From contig NC_088953.1 in NCBI RefSeq assembly GCF_010111755.1, positions 434,001 through 498,000 of the forward strand: a stretch of DNA of 64,000 nucleotides, read 5' to 3'. Source of the stretch: Nakaseomyces glabratus (lineage: Eukaryota; Ascomycota; Saccharomycetes; Saccharomycetales; Saccharomycetaceae). Made by a program: the position numbers and the translations under genes. This document shows, piece by piece, positions 11,101-21,207 of the stretch; position 1 is the first letter of the stretch; each line of letters starts with the position of its first letter. The notes below the pieces were generated by a model, which saw only the letters and a program-made list of their open reading frames with translations, did no database searches and was not told the origin of the DNA.

Positions 11101-11796
11101 CTAAACGCTACTTAACTGATAAGTTGGTTGATAAGTTGGTGGCGGTGCATGTAGATATACTTCCACTTCATTGTCATTCAGTGGACCGTAATTTGGTATG
11201 GCTATGTTCCTTCTGAGAATACCTGGTATGCTATCGTCAGGCCTATTTTGTCTACCTTGCTTAAAGTGGAACATACCATTACTGTCATAGTACCCCAAAT
11301 CGTTGGAGTTTTCGCCGGCAGTTCTGGTGTATTGAGGAACAGGTTGGTTTTCCATAGATTCTCTGTATCTTTCTCTTAGAGGTAAGCTTTCAGGATCATC
11401 TCTAGTAATAATAGATATATCACCTGACCCTCTGAAATGCTTTATTCTCTGCCTTTCCATATTTAATTTTATGGCTAGAGCAATAATGAACCCTAATAAT
11501 AATATTCCCGCAAAAGTACCTGAAATTTTGACCCATGTAATTGGTTTACTCAGCTCAATATTTTGTTTTGGATATTTTCTGTCCTCACAAGTACCTAATT
11601 GGTAACAATCTGTGCTTGCATTAAGAAACATGAGACCACTATTAGAAATTATTAATTTCTCGGGCTCCTGTGCTACTATTATGTTTTCTTCAGCGAGAGT
11701 TATATTACTCATATCGCTACTATTACCGCCTAAGCCTTTGGACTCTGCACCGAAAAGAGCATCACACAATTGTTGATGCCCCCTTTTAATAAGCAT
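11101..11796 (-). CDS. RCR1/RCR2-like membrane protein
   Basis: A single-pass membrane protein of 231 aa matching the Rcr1/Rcr2 family, which in S. cerevisiae affects chitin deposition and plasma-membrane protein sorting through Rsp5. From the first ATG (11796), a lumenal N-terminus with several N-glycosylation sequons (NSS, NIT, NAS) leads to one membrane segment at about 89-110. A cytosolic tail follows with the family stretch NDLGYYDSNGMFH and a PPTY motif at 219-222 that should bind Rsp5 WW domains. The frame is open to about 11840 but has no earlier ATG. It could equal RCR1 (YBR005W) or RCR2 (YDR003W), so no symbol is given. Confidence 0.82.
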   Translation of the reverse strand: MLIKRGHQQLCDALFGAESKGLGGNSSDMSNITLAEENIIVAQEPEKLIISNSGLMFLNASTDCYQLGTCEDRKYPKQNIELSKPITWVKISGTFAGILLLGFIIALAIKLNMERQRIKHFRGSGDISIITRDDPESLPLRERYRESMENQPVPQYTRTAGENSNDLGYYDSNGMFHFKQGRQNRPDDSIPGILRRNIAIPNYGPLNDNEVEVYLHAPPPTYQPTYQLSSV

Positions 11797-12389
11797 AAAA
11801 GTACACAATTGATAATTAATAACTGGTGGTAATAACACGATCCTTGATAACTAATTTGCTATAGTAATTTAGCTGACTAGAGATGACTTAGCCTTAATTT
11901 ACAGCTATTCAAAATAATTAGGAGATCGCAAACATTAAGGACAAAATAATCTCAATATTAGTGCTTATATACTCCACAAGATATATTCAATTTTTTGTTA
12001 TAAGAAGACGAGGTTAATATTCAAATGATCTTATTACTATCTTGCTAAAAATCTCGGATTGCTATCTCTCAAACATAACATTAAGTAGGAGCAAAGCCAA
12101 AATCAAATACCTCAAGGAAAGAACCACATTCTAAGTGGATGACATTGAAAGGTATACCGAAAGCTAATATCGCACCCTATCTTGTTACCTCCAGCATGAC
12201 TTGCCTTGCAATACTACAGTTTATAAATGTCACTCTGTAGGCAATTTTCACAGATAATTGATTTTGCAAGATAGCTTTTGCGATGAGCTCAATAAAATTG
12301 ACAAAAATAGTTGCTAAAATACTTAAAAGAACGGTTAATAATATAAGAATAAAATCGCAAATAGATCAATTGGCAACGAGATAAAAAGT
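11797..12389. promoter_or_regulatory. divergent promoter RCR / GPI18
   Basis: About 590 bp, AT-rich, between two divergent genes. There is a small hairpin CCAC...GTGG near 12125-12140. No ORF was found, and no consensus site was identified with confidence. Confidence 0.5.
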
Positions 12390-13691
12390 ATGCACTCATT
12401 AGTGAAACCTGTGCTATTTTTTGTTGTTGTGCGAATTGTTCAATATGCAATAATCTCGTTATCCCCCAACAAGCAATTTGATCTCTCCACTAATCTGCTA
12501 CTTGCTAAATATTGTTCGGAGCAGGAGACACAACAATTCTGGCACAGGCATCTATTTAACAAGTTACTATCATGGGATTCTGTATTTTTCATTAAAACAG
12601 CTATGACTATGGATGGATATCCCGAATATGAACATGAGTGGGCTTTTTCAGTAATATGGTCCAGCCTTATTAGATCCGTCAGCCCATCAAACAATTTTTA
12701 TACAGTTCTAAAGACGGCAGTGATACTGGAGAACCTGATTTATTTCATGGCGATGATTACACTGTTTTATTTAACCAGAATCACATTTGGAAAGCTAGAC
12801 AAATCCAAGACGCATTTAAGTGACAAGCTTGCAACATTTACAGCAATTTTATTCTCTTGCAATAGTGGATCTGGTTTCTTTACTGGTCCCTATTCGGAAC
12901 CATTATCCTTTCTATTCAGCTTTTTAGGTATACTGGCAAGGGAATTTTCAGTGACACCAATAATTCCATATGGGTTAGAATTTAAAAGCTCAAAAATCTT
13001 TTACTATACTATAGTTTCATCGTTTTGCTTTACAATTGCAACGTTAAACAGATCAAACTGTATCTTGTTGGGATTTTATTACGTTTTTGATTCCATTTAC
13101 CTAATTAGAAGGCAGAAATACAAAAAAGCGCTGTTATTTCCTGTTCTAGCTGGTTGTATAGTAGCCCTCTTTTTTGTCAGACAGCAATTTTATATCCCAT
13201 ACAAAAACTTCTGCGAATTGAGAGGCGAATGGTGCAATGAATCGTTGATCAATTTTAAACCTTTACATTTCTTGACGAGAAAGAGTTTGTACTCTTATAT
13301 TCAAAGTGAGCACTGGAACTTAGGGTTGTTCAACTACTGGACTCCAAACAACATACCTAATTTCCTATTTGGTTTGCCAACCTTCGTGATTCTTTTCTCC
13401 TCAACATTCTACTTCTCTAGAGTATATCCAAACTATAAATTAAAACCACTTATCTTTATCACGAGGGCTTTTACAATTATAATATTGCTGTTTGCACATG
13501 TTCAGATTATTAACCGTATTTCAACATTTATACCTTTACACCTGTGGTATATATCTGACAGATTTGTCAAATTTGAAGCAAACAAAAAAATGACAGGTGA
13601 TGACTGGATTGTCAAGGGCTATATATATTGGCTAATTTTTTGGGTACCCATTCAAACATCTCTCTTCGTATTTTTTTTACCCCCAGCATAA
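12390..13691 (+). CDS. GPI18: GPI mannosyltransferase II (PIG-V family)
   Basis: An ER membrane mannosyltransferase that adds the second mannose to the GPI-anchor precursor. The 433-aa protein is strongly hydrophobic, with several membrane-spanning segments from residue 5 onward and a first lumenal loop carrying KLLSWDSVFFIK, the conserved Trp-Asp motif of the PIG-V family. The C-terminus is a membrane segment ending FFLPPA. S. cerevisiae GPI18 (YBR004C, 433 aa) lies in the same place between RCR1 and COQ1. Confidence 0.92.
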   Translation: MHSLVKPVLFFVVVRIVQYAIISLSPNKQFDLSTNLLLAKYCSEQETQQFWHRHLFNKLLSWDSVFFIKTAMTMDGYPEYEHEWAFSVIWSSLIRSVSPSNNFYTVLKTAVILENLIYFMAMITLFYLTRITFGKLDKSKTHLSDKLATFTAILFSCNSGSGFFTGPYSEPLSFLFSFLGILAREFSVTPIIPYGLEFKSSKIFYYTIVSSFCFTIATLNRSNCILLGFYYVFDSIYLIRRQKYKKALLFPVLAGCIVALFFVRQQFYIPYKNFCELRGEWCNESLINFKPLHFLTRKSLYSYIQSEHWNLGLFNYWTPNNIPNFLFGLPTFVILFSSTFYFSRVYPNYKLKPLIFITRAFTIIILLFAHVQIINRISTFIPLHLWYISDRFVKFEANKKMTGDDWIVKGYIYWLIFWVPIQTSLFVFFLPPA

Positions 13692-13878
13692 ATTCTAGCA
13701 TATTACAAAAAAATTGTGTATTAGTTTTATTCGTAATGTAACTTTTATATACAAGTAAATACGTTAATATAAAGACAATAAATTCACTTTATTGCGTGAA
13801 CAAATGCAACGAAATGACATAAAAATGTAGAGTCATGAAACGATAAAATAATAGAATAAAAGTCAATAATAAATAGGC

Positions 13879-15294
13879 CTATTTCTTTCTTGTCACAATA
13901 CTGTTGGTCAAAAATTCCAATGCTGACCTACAATCTGATTCTGGAAGGGCATTCTTCAAATTCTGGAGAGCCTTATTTCTGTATTCTTTGGCAAATTCCA
14001 TGGTTTTACCTACACCATCGTGATCTTGAACCGACTTAACAGTCTTTTCTACATCACCAGGTTCAGAAAAATTTCTCTTAATGAGTGGTCCAAGTGATGG
14101 GTCTTCTTTCCAAGCAAATAGCACTGGAGCAGTTGCAATTCCTAACTTTAGGTCTGCACCTGCTGGTTTACCCAAGTCTTTTGCAGAAACAGAAAAATCT
14201 AATAAATCATCAACAAGTTGAAAGCAAATACCAATATTTCTTCCAAAACTGTAACATTCTTCTATCACTGGATCTCTGGCTCCAGATAATATCGCTGCTG
14301 CACGAGAGGATTTAGATATTAGTGCAGCTGTTTTCAAGTAGGTTTTGTGTAGGTAGTACTCAAAAGCAATATTAATCACTTCCTCATGTGAAAAAGAACC
14401 AGTTGCTTCTGGTGTTGCTACCCTATAATCATGCTCTTTCAGTTCGAGTTTTTTACTAGGTGGAGGCAGGATCTTATCATTTTTACTACCCACTAAAGGT
14501 TGGTCTTCAACTGCCATATTCTTCAGTTGCATAAATTCACCCTCTACCAAGTTTGCGATACTGTTTGACATTAGTTCAACAACTTCAGGATTTTTAAGCC
14601 TTGAGATAGCCACCGTAGCTCTACCCAAAAGGAAATCACCAGCTAAAACAGCCATCTTGTTTGAGAAAGCGACGTTACCACTAGGTCTTCCTCTTCTAGT
14701 ATCTGAGTAGTCTATAACATCATCGTGTAGTAAAGATGCCGTGTGAATCATTTCTACAATTTCTGCCAATCTCCTTTGCTTAGGTAAAATTCCTCTTTCC
14801 TGATCAAATTCAGGTTGTGTTATCGGTTCAGGTCCTTTAGTTAATGGATTCAAAGGTTTAATTCCATGAAGTATATGTAACGGAGAGATACTTTTAACGG
14901 GGACATCAAAGAGGGACGAATTAGATGAGAGCTTGGAATACATTGGATCTTCTGGGACATCTGTGGTATCTATTGGTATATTATCTCTTTCTTTAAGTGG
15001 TATCTCTGATAAAGCACGAGACAGAAGAAGAACAAGCAAGGGTCTTACTTTCTTGCCTTCAGTTTCGAAATAGTAACTAGTAACACGATTAAGGGTTGGG
15101 TGGCCAGAACCTATTAAGGCCATAATGTTCTTAGCTAGTGTGTTCATCTCATTAGATACCAAAGAGATAGGATTGTTCCATAATAGTCTCGGCGATACAA
15201 GCTTACTTGCAGTCTCTAGCGCAACCGCAAATGAGGACTTATATCTCACGGTGCGACACTTCAACGTCACACATCTTGTAGTACTTGCAAACAT
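13879..15294 (-). CDS. COQ1: hexaprenyl pyrophosphate synthase, mitochondrial
   Basis: Makes the polyprenyl tail of ubiquinone by condensing isopentenyl diphosphate units in the mitochondrion. It is 471 aa. The N-terminus is basic and Ser/Thr-rich without acidic residues (MFASTTRCVTLKCRTVRYKS), as expected for a matrix-targeting signal. The two Asp-rich motifs of trans-prenyltransferases are DDVID at 191-195, followed by YSDTRRGRPSGN, and VDDLLD at 361-366. A family-specific insert of about 65 residues lies between positions 100 and 165. It converges with GPI18 over 187 bp, as YBR003W and YBR004C do. Confidence 0.95.
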   Translation of the reverse strand: MFASTTRCVTLKCRTVRYKSSFAVALETASKLVSPRLLWNNPISLVSNEMNTLAKNIMALIGSGHPTLNRVTSYYFETEGKKVRPLLVLLLSRALSEIPLKERDNIPIDTTDVPEDPMYSKLSSNSSLFDVPVKSISPLHILHGIKPLNPLTKGPEPITQPEFDQERGILPKQRRLAEIVEMIHTASLLHDDVIDYSDTRRGRPSGNVAFSNKMAVLAGDFLLGRATVAISRLKNPEVVELMSNSIANLVEGEFMQLKNMAVEDQPLVGSKNDKILPPPSKKLELKEHDYRVATPEATGSFSHEEVINIAFEYYLHKTYLKTAALISKSSRAAAILSGARDPVIEECYSFGRNIGICFQLVDDLLDFSVSAKDLGKPAGADLKLGIATAPVLFAWKEDPSLGPLIKRNFSEPGDVEKTVKSVQDHDGVGKTMEFAKEYRNKALQNLKNALPESDCRSALEFLTNSIVTRKK

Positions 15295-15791
15295 ATATTA
15301 TGGTATGCTGTATAAATATTGGTAGTAATCGTTGGGTCGGTTAGATATCGTAACCCCCCTGATATTAAATAACGTGGAAATTAAGCCTTGTCTACTACCT
15401 CTTTCGTCCACTACAAGCTCTTCTTGGAACTTTAAAATGAATGTAAGTTATGCAAATATCCCGGGATGTGTTTTCTACAGATATAACCATGGCACAATTG
15501 TCAAAACCGTGTCTTCCAACTTTTAAATCGAATTGGAAATCATCGGACTCAGTATTATCATCCTTGGCCATTCACCGTACTGATCCTCGAGGATTTTTTT
15601 CCAGTTTGGCAGTGAAAAAAAAATTCAAATTCTGAAAAATTGGCAGGTCATCGAAGTCATCTCAGCATACGCCAGTAATAGCAACATAGAGTTGCACAGT
15701 AGCATGGCTAATAAAGCAGAAGTCCCATGGGAAATATTACGCTGGGTATTTTAATCAAGAATATAGCACACAGTAAAGAATACAGATCGAC
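15295..15791. promoter_or_regulatory. divergent promoter COQ1 / RER2
   Basis: 497 bp between COQ1 and RER2. Short frames on the plus strand (15332-15635) have no protein-like features. A T8/A9 rich stretch lies at 15594-15625. No regulatory motif was assigned. Confidence 0.5.
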
Positions 15792-16616
15792 ATGGCGGAA
15801 GATGGCTATAACTATATGGCAGTGCTAGCCAAAAACTTAATCTCGAGAACACTGAGTGTGTCCAATTGTGTTCCGCGACACATTGGTTTTATCATGGATG
15901 GTAACAGAAGATATGCCAAGAAAAAGCAAATGGAAAGTAAAGAGGGTCACGAAGCAGGTTTCAGAAGTATGAGTAAGATCCTGGAGCTATGTTACGAGGC
16001 TGGAGTAGATACAGCAACAGTATTTGCGTTCTCGATTGAAAACTTCAAAAGAAGTGCATACGAAGTTGACGCCATTATGAGCCTTGCACGGGAACGGATA
16101 CGACAAATAAGAGAGCATGGTGAACTGGCACAAAAGTATGGTGTCAGGATCAGAGTTATTGGCGATATATCGTTACTGGATAAAGATCTGTTGAAGGAAA
16201 TCAAAAATACAATGGAACTAACTAGAAACAATACCCGTGCTACACTAAATATATGTATGCCATACACAGGGCGTGAAGAAATTTATCACTCTATGAAGAC
16301 AGTTTTGGATGATGATTCGTATTCTAGCAAAAACATATCTGAAGAAATTATTGATGAACATCTGTATACTGCTGGCCAGCCTCCATTGGACTTACTAATT
16401 AGAACTAGTGGTGTAACTAGGCTAAGTGACTTTATGCTATGGCAAACATGCAGTAATGATGTGATGATCGAGTTTATCGATTGTCTATGGCCAGAATTTG
16501 GCCCTTTTAGGATGGCGTGGATCCTTTTGAAGTTTGCTTTCCATAAAAACTTTTCTAGTGGAAGGAAACCTTCTGAAGATGATGAGTTCGAGAATAAGAA
16601 TAAGAAAGCGGATTAG
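15792..16616 (+). CDS. RER2: cis-prenyltransferase (dehydrodolichyl diphosphate synthase)
   Basis: Makes the long-chain polyprenyl diphosphate that becomes dolichol in the ER, needed for N-glycosylation, O-mannosylation and GPI anchors. It is 274 aa (286 in S. cerevisiae). The undecaprenyl-diphosphate-synthase fold is marked by [16 protein letters not shown] at about 32-47, with the catalytic Asp, and [15 protein letters not shown] near the C-terminus. The position beside COQ1 matches YBR002C. The paralogue SRT1 is a less likely identity because of synteny. Confidence 0.95.
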   Translation: MAEDGYNYMAVLAKNLISRTLSVSNCVPRHIGFIMDGNRRYAKKKQMESKEGHEAGFRSMSKILELCYEAGVDTATVFAFSIENFKRSAYEVDAIMSLARERIRQIREHGELAQKYGVRIRVIGDISLLDKDLLKEIKNTMELTRNNTRATLNICMPYTGREEIYHSMKTVLDDDSYSSKNISEEIIDEHLYTAGQPPLDLLIRTSGVTRLSDFMLWQTCSNDVMIEFIDCLWPEFGPFRMAWILLKFAFHKNFSSGRKPSEDDEFENKNKKAD

Positions 16617-16961
16617 TATATAATTAGTTAAACAGATCTCGTGATATTTATAGACTAATGCTTGATGCATTAAAAAGATTAACCTTAGGCATTATTATTT
16701 GTAGATTAATTGTTATCACTGATATTGGGTTGAACTCTAATGAGCAACACTTTTAATCACATTTATTTATACTACACATGGATTTGCTTGTTATTATTTT
16801 TTCTACAATCAAATAGAGGCGTTACTGTGACCTATGTAATGGGCTTTTAATGATAATTGTGGTTCTCATGATATTTCTTTGGAATTTTAATTTTTTATTC
16901 GTTTTATTTTATAGTATTTTGATGTGCTATTTAATTATTACATAGTGGATAAAAGAACGGA
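16617..16961. other. convergent terminator region RER2 / YRB1
   Basis: 345 bp, very AT-rich, between the 3' ends of two convergent genes. No ORF or RNA gene was seen. Confidence 0.5.
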
Positions 16962-17549
16962 TTATTTCTTGTTGATTTCTTGAGCCTTTTCGAATTCTTC
17001 CTTGAACTTGTCAGCATTTTCTTTGTTACCGAATCTGATAGCAAAAGTGAAAGCTTCGGCTTCACCCTCAGCAATGTCTGCTGTACAAGCGTAAACCCAA
17101 GATCTATCAGAACCAACATTTGGCTTTAGGACGTATTCTGGAGCAATCAAGTGGTTTGCACAGACCTTCAAGGTTTTGTCTCTTCTCATTAATAGTCTGA
17201 CCTTCTTGGTCTCCTTGTTTTGCAGGAATTTACAGTCACCAGTACCTCTTTCTTTCCATTCCTTGGCATCAGCATCGAATCTGAAAAGCTTGGCTCTAAC
17301 TTTGAACAAGACATCTTCGTTCTCCTCGTTGGTCTTCACATCAACTTTTTCCAAGTGGACAATAGGTTCGAAGTGGACTTCTGGGGATTCTGGCTCCTCC
17401 TCGTCATCTTTCTTCTCCTCTTTCTTCTCCTCCTCCTCTTTCTTCTCTACTGCTTCTTCCTTCTTTGGCTCTTCAGCTTTCTTACCTCCAAACATGGAGA
17501 AAACAGAGGAAGAAGGTGGCTTTTGCTCAGTGGCGCTCTTGTCAGACAT
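16962..17549 (-). CDS. YRB1: Ran-binding protein 1
   Basis: A cytosolic cofactor that stimulates GTP hydrolysis on Ran (Gsp1) together with RanGAP, completing nuclear export cycles. It is 195 aa. A Lys/Glu-rich acidic N-terminal region (about 25-55) precedes one RanBD1 domain from about 55 to 190. Typical RanBD features are [17 protein letters not shown], the [12 protein letters not shown] core, RGTGDCKFL and the [13 protein letters not shown] stretch. S. cerevisiae YRB1 is YDR002W beside NTH1; the same neighbour is found here. Confidence 0.96.
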   Translation of the reverse strand: MSDKSATEQKPPSSSVFSMFGGKKAEEPKKEEAVEKKEEEEKKEEKKDDEEEPESPEVHFEPIVHLEKVDVKTNEENEDVLFKVRAKLFRFDADAKEWKERGTGDCKFLQNKETKKVRLLMRRDKTLKVCANHLIAPEYVLKPNVGSDRSWVYACTADIAEGEAEAFTFAIRFGNKENADKFKEEFEKAQEINKK

Positions 17550-18076
17550 TGCTCTATAAAAATGCGTTTGTGGTTATGATCCCTGTTCCAACAAATGCAA
17601 CAGACTACCAATTACAAGCTAATACCAGGGCCTTACAGTTTTATATTATTTTTTTTTCTTCCTTCTGCTGGCCGGTGCTCTCGCCAACCTCATCGCGCGA
17701 CCAAAAAATTTTTGGCAGTGAGCGATCCTCTTTGCTGAGATCCTATTGTTTACCCGGCTATGGAATAGCAGAGTTTCGATGAGGGAATAGAAGTTTACCC
17801 GGACTAACCTGTAAGAGGTTCTAAGTACGGGAGCCACCTTGGTCATATGATTTGCTCGTGGCAGTGAACACTGCTGTCGCTCGGCATATGCATATCTCAG
17901 AGGTACTTACGTCTCCCGTTCCCTACGTTGTCTACTACATCAGCAAAGCAGATCGTATATACTATTTATAGCAATTCTCTCCGATGTTAAAGATAACACC
18001 AACAAAGATAAAAAAGCTGCCATGTGGTGGCTTGAACTATCTCGTATCTATACTTTTTCTAGAGACCCAATAGGTA

Positions 18077-18102
18077 TGCAGATCCCCCTTGGGGGATCTG
18101 CA
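18077..18102. repeat. perfect inverted repeat upstream of NTH1
   Basis: Arm TGCAGATCCCCC, a TT spacer, then the exact reverse complement GGGGGATCTGCA. The left arm plus spacer contains CCCCT, the core of a Msn2/Msn4 stress-response element. It is located about 850 bp upstream of NTH1 and 530 bp upstream of YRB1. Confidence 0.9.
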
Positions 18103-18251
18103 GTCCTCTGGGTCCACGGTGTCCTTGGTAAATTCCTCGAAACGACCCGTGGTCCTAGAGGGATTTACAGCCGCATCGATGAAAAGAATTAACTCAATCT
18201 GCTGGCATTCGCTTTCCCTCATTGCACAAAATACCTCGCCATGCCAGCCGA

Positions 18252-18294
18252 GGTAAACCAACTGGTAACCGAATCGGTAACCGAACTGGTAACC
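18252..18294. repeat. 12-bp periodic GGTAACC repeat
   Basis: GGTAAACC at 18252, then GGTAACC at 18264, 18276 and 18288, are spaced exactly 12 bp apart and followed by the palindrome AACCGGTT at about 18296. Units are joined by GAAT or GAACT. It is a short tandem repeat of near-palindromic units in the NTH1 upstream region. Confidence 0.85.
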
Positions 18295-18954
18295 CAACCG
18301 GTTTAGCGCAACTAGGCTGGCTCATTCTGAGTTCGACTTGTACACAGCAAGCACTTCCCGCATCGCCCAAACTGCTGCCTCATTCTAGAGATAATGGCCC
18401 GTACAAGATACAAAGTGCCTTTGAGAATGTTGCTCTCTACGGATATTTGTCTGGTTTACAACAGAAACACCCGCAGATGCATAATTAAGGGTCCCTCTCT
18501 CTCCAAGAAATTAAACTTTTCTTATTAGCCGCAGCAAAACTTGCGTAGCACACGCGAAGCAATTCCCTCACCGCCGATCATTCCGGAAATTGCTTTTCTC
18601 CCGGCTGGGCTGGGAAGATAATTATAGTAGTCATCTAATCGTTGTCCAACGGCAACAACTTCCCCCACTCCCACCGGGTGAATGGGGGCCTAACCCTGCT
18701 TATAAGGGAAACTATGACGTTTATTGCCCGCAAGCTCATCGGGTCCGCATTACTTCAGAATAAAAATGCTGATCCTCTGGATCGGCATATACTGGCAAGT
18801 CCAAAGCCAAGCTATGGGATATAAATACCTGGTATTTCAAAATACTTGTGAGTACAGGCAAAACTTGAAAATAATAACCGAAACTAAATTAAATAATTTA
18901 ACTTACATCAAAATAACATAATAACAAAAGTACACATTACACATTACACTCGCG

Positions 18955-21207
18955 ATGCCTACGCTTACATTTTATTTAGGTGCGGATGACGCTGTGGATG
19001 GCGGGGTGAAGAGCAAAAGCATGGCCTTCAGCGACCCCTTCCATAAGAACGTCAAGGTACAGTCACCTGAGCCGGAGCCTGTGGACGCAAAGGAGAAGAA
19101 GAAGCTCAATAGAACCAGAACTATGAGTGTGTTCTACAACGTGGCTGACTTCAAGGATGACGAAGAGATAAGGAAGCACAAACTCAAGAGAAGGGCCTCA
19201 GAGGATGACACTTACATCAGCAGCAAAGGTACCAGAAGACTATTTGTGAAGGATGTCGACTGGACTTTGAAAGAGTTGCTGCAAAACGAGGACACAGACC
19301 AGAATTTCCAGATTACAGTAGAGGACACAGGTCCTAAAGTTATCAAACTGGGTACTGCCAACTCTGCGGGTTATAACCACATCGACATACGAGGGACGTA
19401 TATGTTGTCTAATTTGCTACAGGAGTTGACCATCGCCCATAACTTCGGACAGAGGCAACTGTACTTGCCAGAATCAAGGCTAAACGAAAACCCAGTACAC
19501 CGCCTGAAAAGGGTAATAGAGACTCACTTCTGGGATGGGCTCACCAGGCGGCTCGATTTAAACACCATTGGTGAGGCCGCCCAGGAGAAAAAAATTGATA
19601 CTCCAGAGGCTAAGAATCCAAGAGTTTATGTACCATATGACTGTCCCGAGATGTATGAATACTTCATTCAGGCTTCCCAAATGAATCCCTCAGTAAAGCT
19701 AGAAGTAGAATATTTGCCAAAAGACATTACACCCGAATACGTACAATCACTGAACGAAACCCCAGGCTTACTCGCAATCGCTATGGATAAGCATGTGAAC
19801 CCAACCACAGGTGAAACTTCATTAGTTGGATTCCCATATGTCTTCCCAGGTGGCAGATTTAATGAACTTTACGGTTGGGATTCTTACTTGATAACCTTGG
19901 GACTTCTCGCTAGTAAGCGCACCGATTTAGCCAGAGGAATGGTAGAGCATTTCATATTCGAAATAGAACATTATGGCAAGATTTTGAATGCAAACAGGAC
20001 CTACTATCTGTGCCGCTCTCAACCGCCTTTCCTTACTGATATGGCTAATGTTACATTTAATGGAATGGGCGGCAATAAGAATCCAATTGCAGTAGATTTA
20101 CTAAGGAGGGCCTTTAGAGCCGCAATTAAGGAGTATAAAACGGTATGGATGGCAAAACCAAGATTAGACGAAAAGACAGGGCTATCGTGTTACCACCCTG
20201 ATGGTGTTGGTATACCACCCGAGACTGAACCAGAGCACTTCGATACAAAACTAAGGCCATACGCAAAAAAATACAATGTGACAATTCCAGAATTTAGAAG
20301 AATGTACAATGCCAAAGAGGTTCATGAACCAGAATTAGATGAATTCTTCCTTCATGACCGAGGTGTGCGTGAATCCGGTCACGATACGACATATCGACTA
20401 GAAGGAGTCTGCGCCTACCTTGCTACAATAGATCTAAATTCTTTATTATACAAATATGAGGTTGATATTGCAAACTTCATTAAAGAATTTTGCAATGACA
20501 AGTATGTCGATCCATATGATAAAAGTGTAACTACCTCTGAAGATTGGATGAATTTGGCTAACAAGCGCAAAGAAAGGATAAAGTTTTATATGTGGGATGA
20601 AGAGGCCGGCTTTTTCTTTGACTATAACGTGAAGACTGAAAAGCGTACGTCTTATGAGTCCGCAACCACATTTTGGGCTATGTGGGCAGGCGTTGCAAGC
20701 CCTCAGGAGGCTGAAATTATGGTCAAGAAGGCCGTTCCAAAACTAGAAACGTTAGGTGGTATTGTTGCTTGTACAGAAAGCTCGAGAGGGCCTATAGCAA
20801 TTGATAGGCCATATAGACAATGGGATTATCCATTTGGTTGGGCTCCTCATCAAATATTGGCCTGGAAAGGATTTTCGAACTATGGGTACGACAACATTGC
20901 TAGACGCTTAGTGTACAGGTGGCTTTACATGATGACTAAAGCGTTTGTTGACTATAATGGGATTGTGGTAGAGAAATATGATGTTACCAAAGTCACTGAT
21001 CCTCATAAAATTACAGCTGAATATGGAAATCAAGGAGTTGATTTCAAAGGATATGCCAGAGAAGGATTTGGTTGGGTGAACTCATCCTTTTTACTTGGTC
21101 TGCAATATCTGGATAACCATGCCATAAGAGCTCTAGGTGCCTGTATACCTCCAAAACCTTTCTTGAACGGATTACGTGCGAAAGAAAAAGCACGTTATGG
21201 CCTATAA
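18955..21207 (+). CDS. NTH1: neutral trehalase
   Basis: Cytosolic hydrolase that splits trehalose to two glucoses when cells leave stationary phase or stress. It is 750 aa (751 in S. cerevisiae Nth1). In the regulatory N-terminus, Ser58 (RTRTMS) and Ser82 (KRRAS) match the PKA sites that recruit 14-3-3 proteins. An EF-hand-like calcium loop DTDQNFQITVED lies at 113-124. Both GH37 signatures are present: PGGRFNELYGWDSY at 298 and QWDYPFGWAPHQ at 622. S. cerevisiae carries two copies, NTH1 next to CEN4 and NTH2 next to CEN2; here the gene borders the centromere and YRB1, the NTH1 arrangement. Confidence 0.96.
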   Translation: MPTLTFYLGADDAVDGGVKSKSMAFSDPFHKNVKVQSPEPEPVDAKEKKKLNRTRTMSVFYNVADFKDDEEIRKHKLKRRASEDDTYISSKGTRRLFVKDVDWTLKELLQNEDTDQNFQITVEDTGPKVIKLGTANSAGYNHIDIRGTYMLSNLLQELTIAHNFGQRQLYLPESRLNENPVHRLKRVIETHFWDGLTRRLDLNTIGEAAQEKKIDTPEAKNPRVYVPYDCPEMYEYFIQASQMNPSVKLEVEYLPKDITPEYVQSLNETPGLLAIAMDKHVNPTTGETSLVGFPYVFPGGRFNELYGWDSYLITLGLLASKRTDLARGMVEHFIFEIEHYGKILNANRTYYLCRSQPPFLTDMANVTFNGMGGNKNPIAVDLLRRAFRAAIKEYKTVWMAKPRLDEKTGLSCYHPDGVGIPPETEPEHFDTKLRPYAKKYNVTIPEFRRMYNAKEVHEPELDEFFLHDRGVRESGHDTTYRLEGVCAYLATIDLNSLLYKYEVDIANFIKEFCNDKYVDPYDKSVTTSEDWMNLANKRKERIKFYMWDEEAGFFFDYNVKTEKRTSYESATTFWAMWAGVASPQEAEIMVKKAVPKLETLGGIVACTESSRGPIAIDRPYRQWDYPFGWAPHQILAWKGFSNYGYDNIARRLVYRWLYMMTKAFVDYNGIVVEKYDVTKVTDPHKITAEYGNQGVDFKGYAREGFGWVNSSFLLGLQYLDNHAIRALGACIPPKPFLNGLRAKEKARYGL

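Larger units (their letters stand above)
17550..18954. promoter_or_regulatory. divergent promoter YRB1 / NTH1
   Basis: A 1.4-kb control region. It holds a 12-bp-arm inverted repeat (18077-18102), which includes a CCCCT stress-response-type pentamer, and a 12-bp periodic repeat at 18252-18294. A TATA box is at about 18818-18826 (ATATAAATA), 130 bp upstream of NTH1. Short frames here are not credible genes. Confidence 0.6.
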
